In this document: positions 36,290 to 44,657 of the stretch, piece after piece | Layout of the letters: each line of letters opens with the position of its first letter | Numbering within the stretch: position 1 is the stretch's first letter | DNA from: an uncultured Eubacteriales bacterium | Lineage (GTDB): Bacteria; Bacillota; Clostridia; Oscillospirales; CAG-272 | Assembly (NCBI GenBank): GCA_949299535.1 | Contig: CASGAQ010000003.1 | Span: 62,001-126,000 of the forward strand | Reading direction: 5' to 3' | Length of the DNA stretch: 64,000 nucleotides | Made by a program: the position numbers and the translations under genes | Notes under the pieces: model-generated | Database searches by the model: none | What the model saw: only the letters and a program-made list of their open reading frames with translations | What the model was told of the DNA's origin: nothing

Positions 36290-36597
36290 CTTTTGTAAAA
36301 AAGGTGAAGGATGTCATCGCAACCCTCATCAGCAAGTTCTTGGATCTGACTCGCGAACACCAACGTACAAAGGATCAGCTTTGGAGGGCGCGTAACGATA
36401 ACGAAAAATTATCGAACAGAAATCGAGCGCTTCAAAAAGAATCCGATGAGCTCAAGCTCATCAAGGGTGAGCTTGGATCCGAGCAGTACGAAGAGATCTT
36501 GGATATAGCCTATCAGAGAAAGGAGGATGAAGAGCAACGCCAAGAGCAGGCTCGGCAAACAAAACAAAAAAATCACAGATGGGAGATGTCCCTATAA
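36290..36597 (+). pseudogene. Mobilisation relaxase, C-terminal fragment
   Basis: About 100 codons without a start. KKVKDVIATLISKFLDLTRE followed by a Glu/Lys/Gln-rich coiled coil (QLWRARNDNEKLSNRNRALQ) is the tail of a Mob/MobA-like relaxase of Tn4451-type mobilisable transposons. The catalytic N-terminus is absent. The tnpV gene follows as in such transposons. Confidence 0.65.
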
Positions 36598-36620
36598 AAT
36601 TCAAGAAAGGATTTAGGATT

Positions 36621-37001
36621 ATGGAAAAAAGCATTTTTGAACAGATGGGTGGAACGTATCGAGAGGAAGATGGCTGTTTAATTCCCAACCTCTCCTTCCC
36701 AGAACGCAAAGAACACACTATCGGAAAATACGGTCAGCTGCATCTTGTTTTTCTCAAAAAGCACCGCCGTGGCAAGTACACAACATTGCTGACGGAATGC
36801 CGATTGAACGAATATCTTCACGAGATCGACCTGCAGGCAACAGAGATGGTCGAAGGTCTGATTTCACAGCTTGCCGACAAACAAGGTGTTGGCGAGACAT
36901 TGAAGGCGCGTAGTCAGATGGAGTGGGTGTTGGCAATGAATAATATCAAAAGAACAGCCGAAGAAATCGTGCGCAACGATTTGCTCTGCCCCGTAAGTTA
37001 A
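36621..37001 (+). CDS. tnpV: TnpV family transposon protein
   Basis: 126 residues from the ATG at 36621. SIFEQMGGTYREEDGCLIPNL and the C-terminal LKARSQMEWVLAMNNIKRTA are typical of the TnpV family of small proteins from Tn4451 and related mobilisable transposons, whose role is unknown. It appears intact, 23 bases after the relaxase tail, and is a hitch-hiking remnant of that element. Confidence 0.8.
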   Translation: MEKSIFEQMGGTYREEDGCLIPNLSFPERKEHTIGKYGQLHLVFLKKHRRGKYTTLLTECRLNEYLHEIDLQATEMVEGLISQLADKQGVGETLKARSQMEWVLAMNNIKRTAEEIVRNDLLCPVS

Positions 37002-37007
37002 TTTCAA

Positions 37008-37033
37008 AGGGTGTCGCTTCGGTGGCACCCTTC
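37008..37033 (+). terminator. Hairpin after tnpV
   Basis: AAGGGTG pairs with CACCCTT; only a weak U tract follows. Separates tnpV from the defence operon. Confidence 0.5.
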
Positions 37034-37093
37034 CCATTATATAAAAATGATTTGGAGTTTACAAAAGATTTTCTAACGAAATCGTGAGAAGTA

Positions 37094-37122
37094 TTGATTT
37101 TTTTGCAGAAATATGTTATAAT
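37094..37122 (+). promoter_or_regulatory. Promoter of the defence operon
   Basis: TTGATT, 17-base spacer, TATAAT; the methyltransferase GTG lies 52 bases downstream. Imperfect symmetry CCAATCTTGTGTAATTTGG (near 37131-37149) between them is a possible site for the methyltransferase HTH domain. Confidence 0.65.
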
Positions 37123-37173
37123 ACAGACAACCCAATCTTGTGTAATTTGGATTTTTTACATGGAGGATATGTT

Positions 37174-38403
37174 GTGGCTGTTTGTTACAATAATTTGTGG
37201 AAGTTACTGATCGATAAAAATATGAATAAAACTGAATTAAAAGAAGCTGCAGGAATCAGCTTTAACGTGATGGCTCGTATGGGCAAAAATGAAACAATAT
37301 CTTTTGACAGTATTGAAAAAATATGCGCCGTACTGAATTGTAATATCGGTGATATTATTGAGATAGTACAAGATGTCAATGATACTATTATTAGAAAGAC
37401 GCCCACTTCGATAGAATTATTTGCTGGCGCTGGTGGCTTGGCTCTTGGCATTGAAAAGGCTGGCTTTGACACGATTGGACTTGTGGAGTTTGATAAGGAT
37501 GCCGCCGACACATTACGCTGTAATCGTCCTAACTGGCGAGTTATAAATGATGATATTGCAAATATTTCTTGCTTAGATTTGTGCGAATATTTCGACATTC
37601 CCAAAGGAGAACTGGATCTGCTTTCCGGAGGAGCTCCGTGCCAAAGCTTTTCCTATGCAGGAAAGCGCTTGGGATTAGAAGATGCTCGTGGTACATTGTT
37701 TTACCATTATGCAAAGTTTTTGGAACAACTCCAACCCAAAATGTTCTTGTTCGAAAACGTGCGAGGTCTACTTACACATGATCAAGGCAGAACATATGCT
37801 ACCATCTTAGACATTTTTGAAAGCACCGGGTACACCATCCAAAAGCAAGTAATGAATGCATGGAACTATGGCGTTGCCCAAAAACGTGAACGTTTAATTA
37901 CAATCGGCATAAGAAACGACTTGGTTGACAAAGTGTCGTTTGAATTTCCTGCACCTCACAAGTACAAACCAGTTTTGAGGGATGTTCTGCTTGATTGTCC
38001 GAAAAGCGAAGGAACGCCTTACTCCGAGTATAAGCGTAAGATTTTTGAAATGGTTCCTCCCGGCGGCTACTGGCGTGATATTCCCGAGGACATTGCAAAG
38101 GACTATATGAAGAGTTGCTGGTATATGGAAGGCGGAAGAACCGGGATTTTAAGAAGGTTAAGTCTTGATGAGCCTTCTTTGACAGTATTAACCTCGCCAA
38201 GTCAGAAACAAACCGATAGATGCCATCCTTTGGAAGCAAGACCGTTTACGGTGCGCGAAAACGCTCGTTGTCAGAGTTTCCCGGACGAATGGCAGTTCTG
38301 CGGTAGCTTGGGAGCTCAATACAAGCAAGTTGGAAATGCGGTTCCTGTTAATTTAGCATATGATATAGCAACAAAAATAAAAGAAGCATTGGAGAATGTA
38401 TGA
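37174..38403 (+). CDS. DNA (cytosine-5-)methyltransferase with N-terminal HTH
   Basis: 409 residues from the GTG at 37174, seven bases after GGAGG. Residues 1-65 are an XRE-type helix-turn-helix (LLIDKNMNKTELKEAAGISF); then the C5-methyltransferase motifs: I (IELFAGAGGLALG), IV with catalytic Cys156 (GGAPCQSFSYAGKR), VI (ENVRGL), VIII (QKRERLITIG) and X (QVGNAVPVNLA). The HTH fusion is that of self-regulating type II enzymes such as M.SsoII. The adjacent Eco47II-type nuclease suggests GGNCC/GGWCC as target (inferred). Stop overlaps the nuclease start. Confidence 0.93.
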   Translation: MAVCYNNLWKLLIDKNMNKTELKEAAGISFNVMARMGKNETISFDSIEKICAVLNCNIGDIIEIVQDVNDTIIRKTPTSIELFAGAGGLALGIEKAGFDTIGLVEFDKDAADTLRCNRPNWRVINDDIANISCLDLCEYFDIPKGELDLLSGGAPCQSFSYAGKRLGLEDARGTLFYHYAKFLEQLQPKMFLFENVRGLLTHDQGRTYATILDIFESTGYTIQKQVMNAWNYGVAQKRERLITIGIRNDLVDKVSFEFPAPHKYKPVLRDVLLDCPKSEGTPYSEYKRKIFEMVPPGGYWRDIPEDIAKDYMKSCWYMEGGRTGILRRLSLDEPSLTVLTSPSQKQTDRCHPLEARPFTVRENARCQSFPDEWQFCGSLGAQYKQVGNAVPVNLAYDIATKIKEALENV

Positions 38404-39215
38404 TGTGGAATTTAAGCTTTATAAGTGAAGAAGATTTTACAAACCACGTAAAGGCAACGATTGAGAAATATGGCGAAAAGCTCGAATCTTTTGATTTGAA
38501 GCGTTTTAATAAGAATATCATTGATCCTATCAAGTTGATTTTCGACAAAACAGTTTACCGTTCCACTTGGGACGAAATCGTAAGCAACGAGATCTTCCGC
38601 CAGAGAGACAAATCGAATAACAACGATATTGGCTATTTCCATCAAAGAATTTTTCAGTACATAGCAAACTGCCATGTTCCTCCGAATGGAGAAGAAGGCG
38701 GCTGGGATGTAATTTATGAAAATGCTGACGGAATTGCTATTCCCGATGCCGGCAGTGTTCATACAGTTTATGTTGAGATGAAAAACAAGCACAACACGAT
38801 GAACTCTGCTTCTGCCGGTAAAACATTTATCAAGATGCAAAATCAGTTGCTCAACGACGATGACTGTGCTTGCTTCTTGGTTGAAGCTATTGCACAGCGT
38901 TCTCAAAACATAAAGTGGGAAACCACCGTTGACAAGAAGAAAGTAGGACACAGGCTGATTCGTAGAGTTAGCCTTGACCAGTTCTATGCCCTTGTTACCA
39001 GACAAGAAGATGCTTTTTATCAGATGTGCATGGTGCTTCCTTCTATTATCGAGAAGGCTGTAAAAGAGCTTGAAGGAAGTATCGTTCCCCACGATACAGT
39101 TATTGACGAGCTTAGAGCCATGGCAAGTGAACAGAATCTTGAATCTGACGATCTGGCAATTGCGATGGCAGCATATATGCTCGGATTTGGAACTTATAAA
39201 GGATTTACAAAGTAA
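38400..39215 (+). CDS. Type II restriction endonuclease, Eco47II/Sau96I family
   Basis: 271 residues. Starts ATGATG over the methyltransferase stop. The sequence (NKNIIDPIKLIFDKTVY, YFHQRIFQYIANC, TVYVEMKNKHNTMNSASAGK) is that of the Eco47II family (PF09553), whose members cut GGNCC or GGWCC. Probable PD-(D/E)xK residues are Asp103 and Glu126-x-Lys128. Translational coupling to the methyltransferase lets modification precede cutting. It reads on into the CBASS genes after 52 bases without a terminator. Confidence 0.9.
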   Translation: MMWNLSFISEEDFTNHVKATIEKYGEKLESFDLKRFNKNIIDPIKLIFDKTVYRSTWDEIVSNEIFRQRDKSNNNDIGYFHQRIFQYIANCHVPPNGEEGGWDVIYENADGIAIPDAGSVHTVYVEMKNKHNTMNSASAGKTFIKMQNQLLNDDDCACFLVEAIAQRSQNIKWETTVDKKKVGHRLIRRVSLDQFYALVTRQEDAFYQMCMVLPSIIEKAVKELEGSIVPHDTVIDELRAMASEQNLESDDLAIAMAAYMLGFGTYKGFTK

Positions 39216-39267
39216 TTTTACGTGATTGAGATCTCGTAATATCACGATATAAGGGAGGCGAGGTTAC

Positions 39268-40413
39268 TTGGGAAGAAACAAAGCACCCTCAGAAAACACA
39301 GTCAGAATCTTGTGTGGAAAAGCAGCTGGGATGTGTGAGTTTGAAGGTTGTAATAAACGTTTGTTTTTTGACGGTGTTACATTGGCTAAATTTAACAACG
39401 CATATGTAGCCCATATTGTTGCGTCAAGCGCCAAAGGACCTCGTGGAGATAAGGTGAAATCACCTCAGCTTTCTGACAAATTAGAGAATCTAATGCTTAT
39501 GTGCGCAGATCATCATAAATTGATAGATAATCCCACAACTGGCTCGCGGGATTATCCTATTGAACGATTGAAGGAAATGAAAAGAATCCATGAGGAAAAA
39601 ATTGAAAAGATATGTAATCTATTCAATGTTCCCAAAACGGAAATTGTATGCTTTTCTTCCCCTATCAAGGGAGTTACCTCAGTAGATATTGACTATGATT
39701 TGGCAGCAAGAGCTGTTTTGCCCAGCAAACAACCAGGTTCATCCTATGGTATTAACCTTCAAGTAAAATCCGCCTTTCCCTATACATCAAAAGAATATTG
39801 GAATGATTGCTACAGACAGTTAAAATCTTCATTTGATTTATATATGAAAAACCCGATTATACAACGTGGTAATGCTGATTTTTCCGTTTTTTCAGTTGCT
39901 CCTATTCCTTTGATCATAAAGCTGGGCGAATTGATTGGTGATAAACTTCCTTGTGGTGTTTATCAAAAAACACGGTTTCCAGACACGTGGGAATGGCAAG
40001 CAAAAGAACTCACAAACAACTTCATCGTGGATGTAGAAAAGGCTGATGTAACCAATGGCATTGTTGCGCTTAATATTTCGTTGACCAATGATGTAAACAA
40101 TGATCGAATTCTTAGCGTGGGAGAATTTGAAGCGATATATAAAATCAAGGCAATCACAACTGGTGTAGATTGCATCAAGAGTGTCGAAGATTTAAGCGCT
40201 TTTTGGCATACATATCAAGGTGTTTTGGATGAAATTCTAAACAAGCATGGTGCCGGATGTCAAATTCATTTGTTCCCAGCCATGCCAGTATCAGCAGCTT
40301 TTGAAGTTGGTAGAAGATATATGTTGAACACTCATCCAAGCGTTACGATCTTCGATGAAAACAATGGCTTTTTTGAAACATTAAAAATGGGAGAATATAC
40401 TGATGACAGATAA
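39268..40413 (+). CDS. cap5: CBASS effector: HNH nuclease-SAVED protein (Cap5-like)
   Basis: 381 residues from a TTG nine bases after GGGAGG. Residues 1-115 form an HNH nuclease with zinc cysteines 23, 28 and 79 and His49, Asn74 and His82/83 (AHIVASS, LENLMLMCADHHKLID). Residues about 140-375 are a SAVED domain ending in HLFPAMPVSAAFEVGRRYML. In known Cap5 proteins a cyclic oligonucleotide bound to SAVED causes tetramerisation and indiscriminate DNA cutting, killing the infected cell. The next gene supplies the signal; its start overlaps this stop by 11 bases. Confidence 0.95.
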   Translation: MGRNKAPSENTVRILCGKAAGMCEFEGCNKRLFFDGVTLAKFNNAYVAHIVASSAKGPRGDKVKSPQLSDKLENLMLMCADHHKLIDNPTTGSRDYPIERLKEMKRIHEEKIEKICNLFNVPKTEIVCFSSPIKGVTSVDIDYDLAARAVLPSKQPGSSYGINLQVKSAFPYTSKEYWNDCYRQLKSSFDLYMKNPIIQRGNADFSVFSVAPIPLIIKLGELIGDKLPCGVYQKTRFPDTWEWQAKELTNNFIVDVEKADVTNGIVALNISLTNDVNNDRILSVGEFEAIYKIKAITTGVDCIKSVEDLSAFWHTYQGVLDEILNKHGAGCQIHLFPAMPVSAAFEVGRRYMLNTHPSVTIFDENNGFFETLKMGEYTDDR

Positions 40414-41560
40414 AGAACAATTATTAGAAAAATATCTTATCAAAATAGCTGAGAACTTAGATATTTCTCCCACGATGAGAGAGAAAGCTGAAAAAAGCTA
40501 TCGTTCCGTTGGGGAATGGCTCGGCGATTGCGACGTTAATTCGGATGTAAAAATCATGCCGCAAGGTTCATTTTACTTAGGAACCGTAATCCGTCCAGTA
40601 TCAGATGAAGACGAATATGATATTGATTTGGTTTGCTTGCTAAAGAATGCTACAGGCAAAAGTGAAGCAGAAATCAAAAAAATCGTAGGTGATCGGTTGA
40701 AAGAACACAAAACATACGCCTCCAAGCTTGAACCCGAAGGAAAGCGTTGCTGGACTCTTTGCTACGAAGAATTTCACATGGATATTCTTCCCTGTGTTCC
40801 GAATAATCGTTATTATATCGAGCCTTATTTAACAGAAATTAAACTCACTCACAAACTCGATAGTGGTAAATATATCCCCAAATACAGCAATCCATATAAA
40901 TACCATGAGTGGTTTGAAGAAAGAATGCGTGTGAGACTTGATGAGGTTAAGAAGGATTTTGCGGTTAGAAATCAAGTCGAAATTAGCAAAGTCCCGCTTT
41001 ATAAAGTGAAAACGCCGCTGCAACGTGCAATTCAATTGTTAAAACGTCATAGAGATATTATGTACGATAATTTACCGGAAGCACGAAAAGATAATGCCCC
41101 GATATCCATTATCATCACCACATTGGCAGCTCAGGCATATAACAATGAAGCCAATATTTATGAAGCTCTAAGCAACATAGTCGAAAATATGTCTACGTTC
41201 ATAAAACGCTCTGGGGATACATTTATCATCGCAAATCCTGTAATGCCGGAAGAAAATTTTGCTGATAAATGGAACGAAAATCCAGAGAAGGCACGAGAGT
41301 TTTTTAGATGGTTAGAATCAGCAAAAACAGCTATTTTAACTGCTCCAATAAATGTGCAAGGCCTTCATAAAGTGTCGGAAGCACTTGAGGTTTGCTTTGG
41401 CCGAAATATTGTGAGACGGTCTCTTGTTGATGATGGGAATGATACCAAAATTGCCCTTGAAAACAAAACACTGTATGTGGATGGGCTAACTGGAGGATTA
41501 AAGACCACGCCATCTCAAACTACGAAAAAAGTAGGGGGACACACTTTCTTTGGCAAATAA
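40403..41560 (+). CDS. CD-NTase (CBASS cyclic-oligonucleotide synthase)
   Basis: 385 residues. The nucleotidyltransferase motif GSFYLGTVIRP (Gly55-Ser56) leads to Asp73 and Asp75 (YDIDLVCLL) with a third acidic residue at Asp127 (FHMDILP), all present, so it should be active. Architecture is that of bacterial cGAS-like enzymes; the clade and product (cyclic di- or trinucleotide) cannot be told by eye. The C-terminus GGHTFFGK resembles the conjugatable tails of type II CBASS enzymes, but carries a final Lys after the Gly. The E2-like gene starts inside its last codons. Confidence 0.93.
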   Translation: MTDKEQLLEKYLIKIAENLDISPTMREKAEKSYRSVGEWLGDCDVNSDVKIMPQGSFYLGTVIRPVSDEDEYDIDLVCLLKNATGKSEAEIKKIVGDRLKEHKTYASKLEPEGKRCWTLCYEEFHMDILPCVPNNRYYIEPYLTEIKLTHKLDSGKYIPKYSNPYKYHEWFEERMRVRLDEVKKDFAVRNQVEISKVPLYKVKTPLQRAIQLLKRHRDIMYDNLPEARKDNAPISIIITTLAAQAYNNEANIYEALSNIVENMSTFIKRSGDTFIIANPVMPEENFADKWNENPEKAREFFRWLESAKTAILTAPINVQGLHKVSEALEVCFGRNIVRRSLVDDGNDTKIALENKTLYVDGLTGGLKTTPSQTTKKVGGHTFFGK

Positions 41561-42026
41561 AGGACGATATCATAGAAACCCACCGCTGACCTTAATACAG
41601 CAAAAAGTCGCTCTCTGTTCAGTATACAAAGGTGCAAACTGTAGTATCGACAAGAAGAAAAACCAGTTGTTTTGGACTGGCAAAATAAAACCTACAGCTC
41701 TATCCCAAGAATATACCGTAGTTTTAGTATATCATCCTGGCAAGAGTCCGAAGGTTTGGGTAATTGGCGATGAATTAGAAAAACCGGATGATGCCAACTT
41801 CCCACATAAATTTGATATTGATGCTGAAAATAAAATGGTACGAATTTGCCTATACAGATATTCAGAGTTTAGTTCGTCCAAATTATTAGCCAACACCATC
41901 ATTCCATGGACGATTGAATGGTTGTATTACTATGAACTTTGGCTCGCTACAGGAGAGTGGTTAGGTGGTGGTGAACACCCGGAAGTTGGAAAACCTAAAA
42001 TCGAGGATTCACAAGAGACATTATGA
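41550..42026 (+). CDS. E2-like protein of short type II CBASS (Cap2-type, E2 only)
   Basis: 158 residues from a TTG overlapping the CD-NTase end by 11 bases. A compact ubiquitin-conjugating (UBC/E2) domain is indicated by PHKFDIDAENKMVRICLYRY with candidate catalytic Cys100 and the downstream helix IIPWTIEWLYYYELWLATGE with the conserved GGGEHP end. There is no E1/ThiF domain and no Cap3 JAB protease in the operon. In short type II systems the lone E2 has been reported to attach to and activate the CD-NTase through its C-terminus. Confidence 0.85.
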   Translation: MANKGRYHRNPPLTLIQQKVALCSVYKGANCSIDKKKNQLFWTGKIKPTALSQEYTVVLVYHPGKSPKVWVIGDELEKPDDANFPHKFDIDAENKMVRICLYRYSEFSSSKLLANTIIPWTIEWLYYYELWLATGEWLGGGEHPEVGKPKIEDSQETL

Positions 42027-42084
42027 GTCTACAAAGGTTTGTATAGATCTTGGTATGAAATAATTGAAAAACTTTGCAAACCTC

Positions 42085-42177
42085 TTGTATTTATTCCGCT
42101 TTTATGTTATAATAAATTACACAGAAAAGCCGTGCTTTTCGGGTGGTATCGGTGATACCATTTTGATACCGTTTTTT
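42085..42177 (+). ncRNA. Short structured RNA candidate with promoter and terminator
   Basis: TTGTAT (42085), 17-base spacer, TATAAT (42108-42113) is followed by a 58-base transcript region with the hairpin GAAAAGC-CGT-GCTTTTC and a second stem GGTATC...GATACC ending in GTTTTTT. No open frame. It could be an independent small RNA, or only the terminator of the CBASS operon with a chance promoter. Confidence 0.45.
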
Positions 42178-42273
42178 CGTAGACTCCATAGATAAAGCGG
42201 AAAAAGGCGGTCAAATCCCCCGAAAAAACGTGCGGAAAGAACTAAATTCACTCATTATAAAGCTAATTTAAGC

Positions 42274-42285
42274 GAGTGGGAATAA
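42274..42285 (+). repeat. Internal guaA-like attachment site
   Basis: GAGTGGGAATAA, which translated would again read EWE-stop, differs from the guaA end only by synonymous changes. It lies 80 bases from the integrase 3' end, the usual position of such sites, and divides the island into two elements. Confidence 0.5.
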
Positions 42286-42294
42286 GAACCAAAA

Positions 42295-42338
42295 AGCCGA
42301 AACCCCTTATATATCAAGTGATTTCGGCTATATTTTTT
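42295..42338. terminator. Hairpin at the integrase 3' end
   Basis: AGCCGAAA pairs with TTTCGGCT, followed by ATATTTTTT on the plus strand and AAAAA-mirrored TTTTT on the minus strand. Confidence 0.65.
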
Positions 42339-42365
42339 GACCGAGCGTAACAAAAGCGTAACACT

Positions 42366-43478
42366 TCAAGTCATGTCCTCGATTTTCTTCTCGAACTCCG
42401 AGAGAACGCCGGAGTATTTCTCGCCTTCGTCGCTTTCCAGACGAGAGGAAACCTCCTCCTGCTTGTCGGGGTACAAATGCGAATAGGTCTGAAGCGTCGT
42501 CTGGATATTTTCGTGACCAAGACGCTCGGAGATCAGCAACGGAGAGAACCCCATCTCAACGAGCAGCGAAGCGTGAGAGTGCCGGAGGTCGTGGACACGA
42601 ATGCGCTTCACGCCGGAAGCCTTACAACCAGCCGCCAGCTCGTAGTGCAAGAAGTGCTTCGTGAAATAGAACAGCCGATCCTGTGGCTCATAGTCCACAA
42701 GGCGGTCAGCATAATCGCGGATCAGAGCGAGGATGAACCGAGGCACCGACACAACACGGTTTGACTTCGGCGTTTTCGGAGGATTGACAACCGTCTCCCC
42801 ACGCACCTGCGCCAGCGTTTTATTGATCCTTATGCGCGACCGTTCAAAATCGACATCATCCAGCGTGAGAGCCAGAAGCTCGCCGGAGCGCATACCAGTC
42901 CAGAACAGCAACTCGAAAGCCAGCCTTGCCGCTGGCTTTTTTACGCAGGCAATAAACTGGTGGAATTCGTCTCGCGTCCAGAACTGCATCGCGGTCGCTG
43001 CCTTCTTCCCGAAGGGTCCACAGACCACAACAGGATTTGACGGCAGACCGTAGAAGCGGATCGCGTAATTCATCACCGCCGACATTTGATTATTTATCGT
43101 TTTCAGATACGTCGGAGAATAGCCGGACGGATCCGTGAGCAGCTCATTCTGCCACCGGCGAATCATCGTCGGCGTTATATCCCGCACAGGAACCGAGCGG
43201 AAGGTCGGCAGGATTTTAGAATCGAAAATCCACTGCTTACTCTCCACCGTGGTCGCGCGAAGGCGCGTGGAACAGTCCGCCATATAAAGCTCAACCAGCG
43301 AGCCGAAGGACATATCCGTACCGCCGCCTTGCTTGCGTTTGAATTCCTGCTCATATTCGAGGGCTTCTCGCCGAGTGCGAAAGCCCTCTTTTTTCTTTTG
43401 CCGCCTCGTTCCGTCCCAGTCAGTATAGCGGAAGGAGACGAACCAAGTGCCGCGTTTTTCATTTTTGTAGACGGACAC
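42366..43478 (-). CDS. Tyrosine site-specific recombinase (integrase)
   Basis: 370 residues from the GTG at 43478, seven bases after AAAGGAGG. N-terminal arm-binding domain (YKNEKRGTWFVSFRYTDWDG), core-binding domain, and catalytic domain with Arg (WTGMRSGELL), HDLRHSHASLL, LGHENIQTTL and the nucleophile Tyr in TYSHLYP. Similar to integrases of Gram-positive islands. Its 3' end faces the internal attachment site. It is the only intact integrase in the island, so it may serve both elements. Confidence 0.92.
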   Translation of the reverse strand: MSVYKNEKRGTWFVSFRYTDWDGTRRQKKKEGFRTRREALEYEQEFKRKQGGGTDMSFGSLVELYMADCSTRLRATTVESKQWIFDSKILPTFRSVPVRDITPTMIRRWQNELLTDPSGYSPTYLKTINNQMSAVMNYAIRFYGLPSNPVVVCGPFGKKAATAMQFWTRDEFHQFIACVKKPAARLAFELLFWTGMRSGELLALTLDDVDFERSRIRINKTLAQVRGETVVNPPKTPKSNRVVSVPRFILALIRDYADRLVDYEPQDRLFYFTKHFLHYELAAGCKASGVKRIRVHDLRHSHASLLVEMGFSPLLISERLGHENIQTTLQTYSHLYPDKQEEVSSRLESDEGEKYSGVLSEFEKKIEDMT

Positions 43479-43575
43479 AGACCCGCCTCCTTTCAAGCAC
43501 AGTGCAAGCACCGTGCAAAAACTGCCTTATACCTTATACCTCATACCTTAAACCGAATACCTTGTACCGATTACC

Positions 43576-44076
43576 TCATCCCTCAAACGCGCTGCGGTTT
43601 CGCAGCACGAAGTCACGGACAAACCAATCAAACAGAACCAGAACCACACCGACCACACCACCGAGGACAACATTCACAACGGCAAGGACGATCAGCCAGG
43701 TCTTGCGCCCCTCGAAATAAGGAACAACGCCCGGATTGTGAGCCGCGATATTCTTCACATTCCGCAGAGCAACAATGGCATTGACGACATTCCAGACACC
43801 AGCGGCAGCAGTATAGACCAACACGCACTGAATGATGCCGACAATGAGCCACGCGACATTTGACGCAATCTCGCACCGGCGTACCTTCAGAGCAACCGCA
43901 TCCGCACCGACTGGCTTCTGCTTTGCTTGCCGAACAGGACGCTGGGCGACAGTCGCCACATACGGCGCAGAGCAATAGGGACAATGAACAGTATGCACAC
44001 CGGCACCGTTCGGAACTTCCACCGAGTACCGGCGGCGACACGAAGGACACAGAATATTCAATTTCAGCAAAAGCAT
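43576..44076 (-). CDS. Zinc-ribbon membrane protein of unknown function
   Basis: 166 residues. N-terminal zinc ribbon (CPSCRRRY...CPYCSAPY), then three hydrophobic segments in the rest and a short basic end. Such small zinc-ribbon membrane proteins are common cargo of clostridial integrative elements; no function is known. It follows the XRE gene 44115 by 38 bases on the same strand. The codon use is G+C rich like the integrase. Confidence 0.65.
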   Translation of the reverse strand: MLLLKLNILCPSCRRRYSVEVPNGAGVHTVHCPYCSAPYVATVAQRPVRQAKQKPVGADAVALKVRRCEIASNVAWLIVGIIQCVLVYTAAAGVWNVVNAIVALRNVKNIAAHNPGVVPYFEGRKTWLIVLAVVNVVLGGVVGVVLVLFDWFVRDFVLRNRSAFEG

Positions 44077-44114
44077 CACCTATCAAAACACGAAATGACG
44101 ACGAAGCTCACGTC

Positions 44115-44516
44115 TTAGGCTTTCTTTTTAACATCGAGGAAATTCTCGCCGGACTTGACCTCGTCAAGCGTTTTCAGCATTTCAATGTACTCCTCCGCCT
44201 TTTTACGAGCGTCGTCCGAAAGCCCCTCCAGCTTCTCGTGGATATCGGGATCGGACGCAATCGCAGGAGCTGCGAGAGAAGTGCCGGAAGCTGGGTCCGA
44301 GGCGTGACCCATTTGCAAGGACAGCCCCATGATATAATCCGCCGAAACGTCGTACAGACGAATCAGCTCCAGAATGGTATCGGGATCGGGAGCGGAAGCC
44401 CCGTTCTCGTACCGAGACAAAGACTTGTCGGTGATGCTGGTTATTTTCATAACCTGCGCCTGCGTCAAGCCTTTTCTTTCGCGCGCTCTTTTGAGACGCT
44501 CACCGAATGAAAGCAT
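44115..44516 (-). CDS. XRE-family HTH regulator (repressor-like)
   Basis: 133 residues from the ATG at 44516 (AAAGGTGG upstream). Helix-turn-helix (LKRARERKGLTQAQVMKITSI, KSLSRYENG) at the N-terminus and a helical C-terminus (KLEGLSDDARKKAEEYIEML) as in phage or ICE immunity repressors. Divergent from the second XRE gene at 44658, giving a repressor/anti-repressor-type switch region between them. Confidence 0.85.
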   Translation of the reverse strand: MLSFGERLKRARERKGLTQAQVMKITSITDKSLSRYENGASAPDPDTILELIRLYDVSADYIMGLSLQMGHASDPASGTSLAAPAIASDPDIHEKLEGLSDDARKKAEEYIEMLKTLDEVKSGENFLDVKKKA

Positions 44517-44657
44517 AGCAACCACCTTTCTCAAAGCATACTTCGCTCATTTTACAAGAACATTATACTACAAATTCTCGTTTTTCGAAATATCTTTCTC
44601 GGAATTTTAGAAAAAAGTATCGACTTCTCGGAAAACGAGTGAAAGGAGGAATGCCGC

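Noticed and set aside
43086..43784. 232-codon plus-strand frame over the integrase start
   Set aside because: Arg/Pro-rich antisense frame in a G+C-rich region; the integrase on the other strand is beyond doubt.
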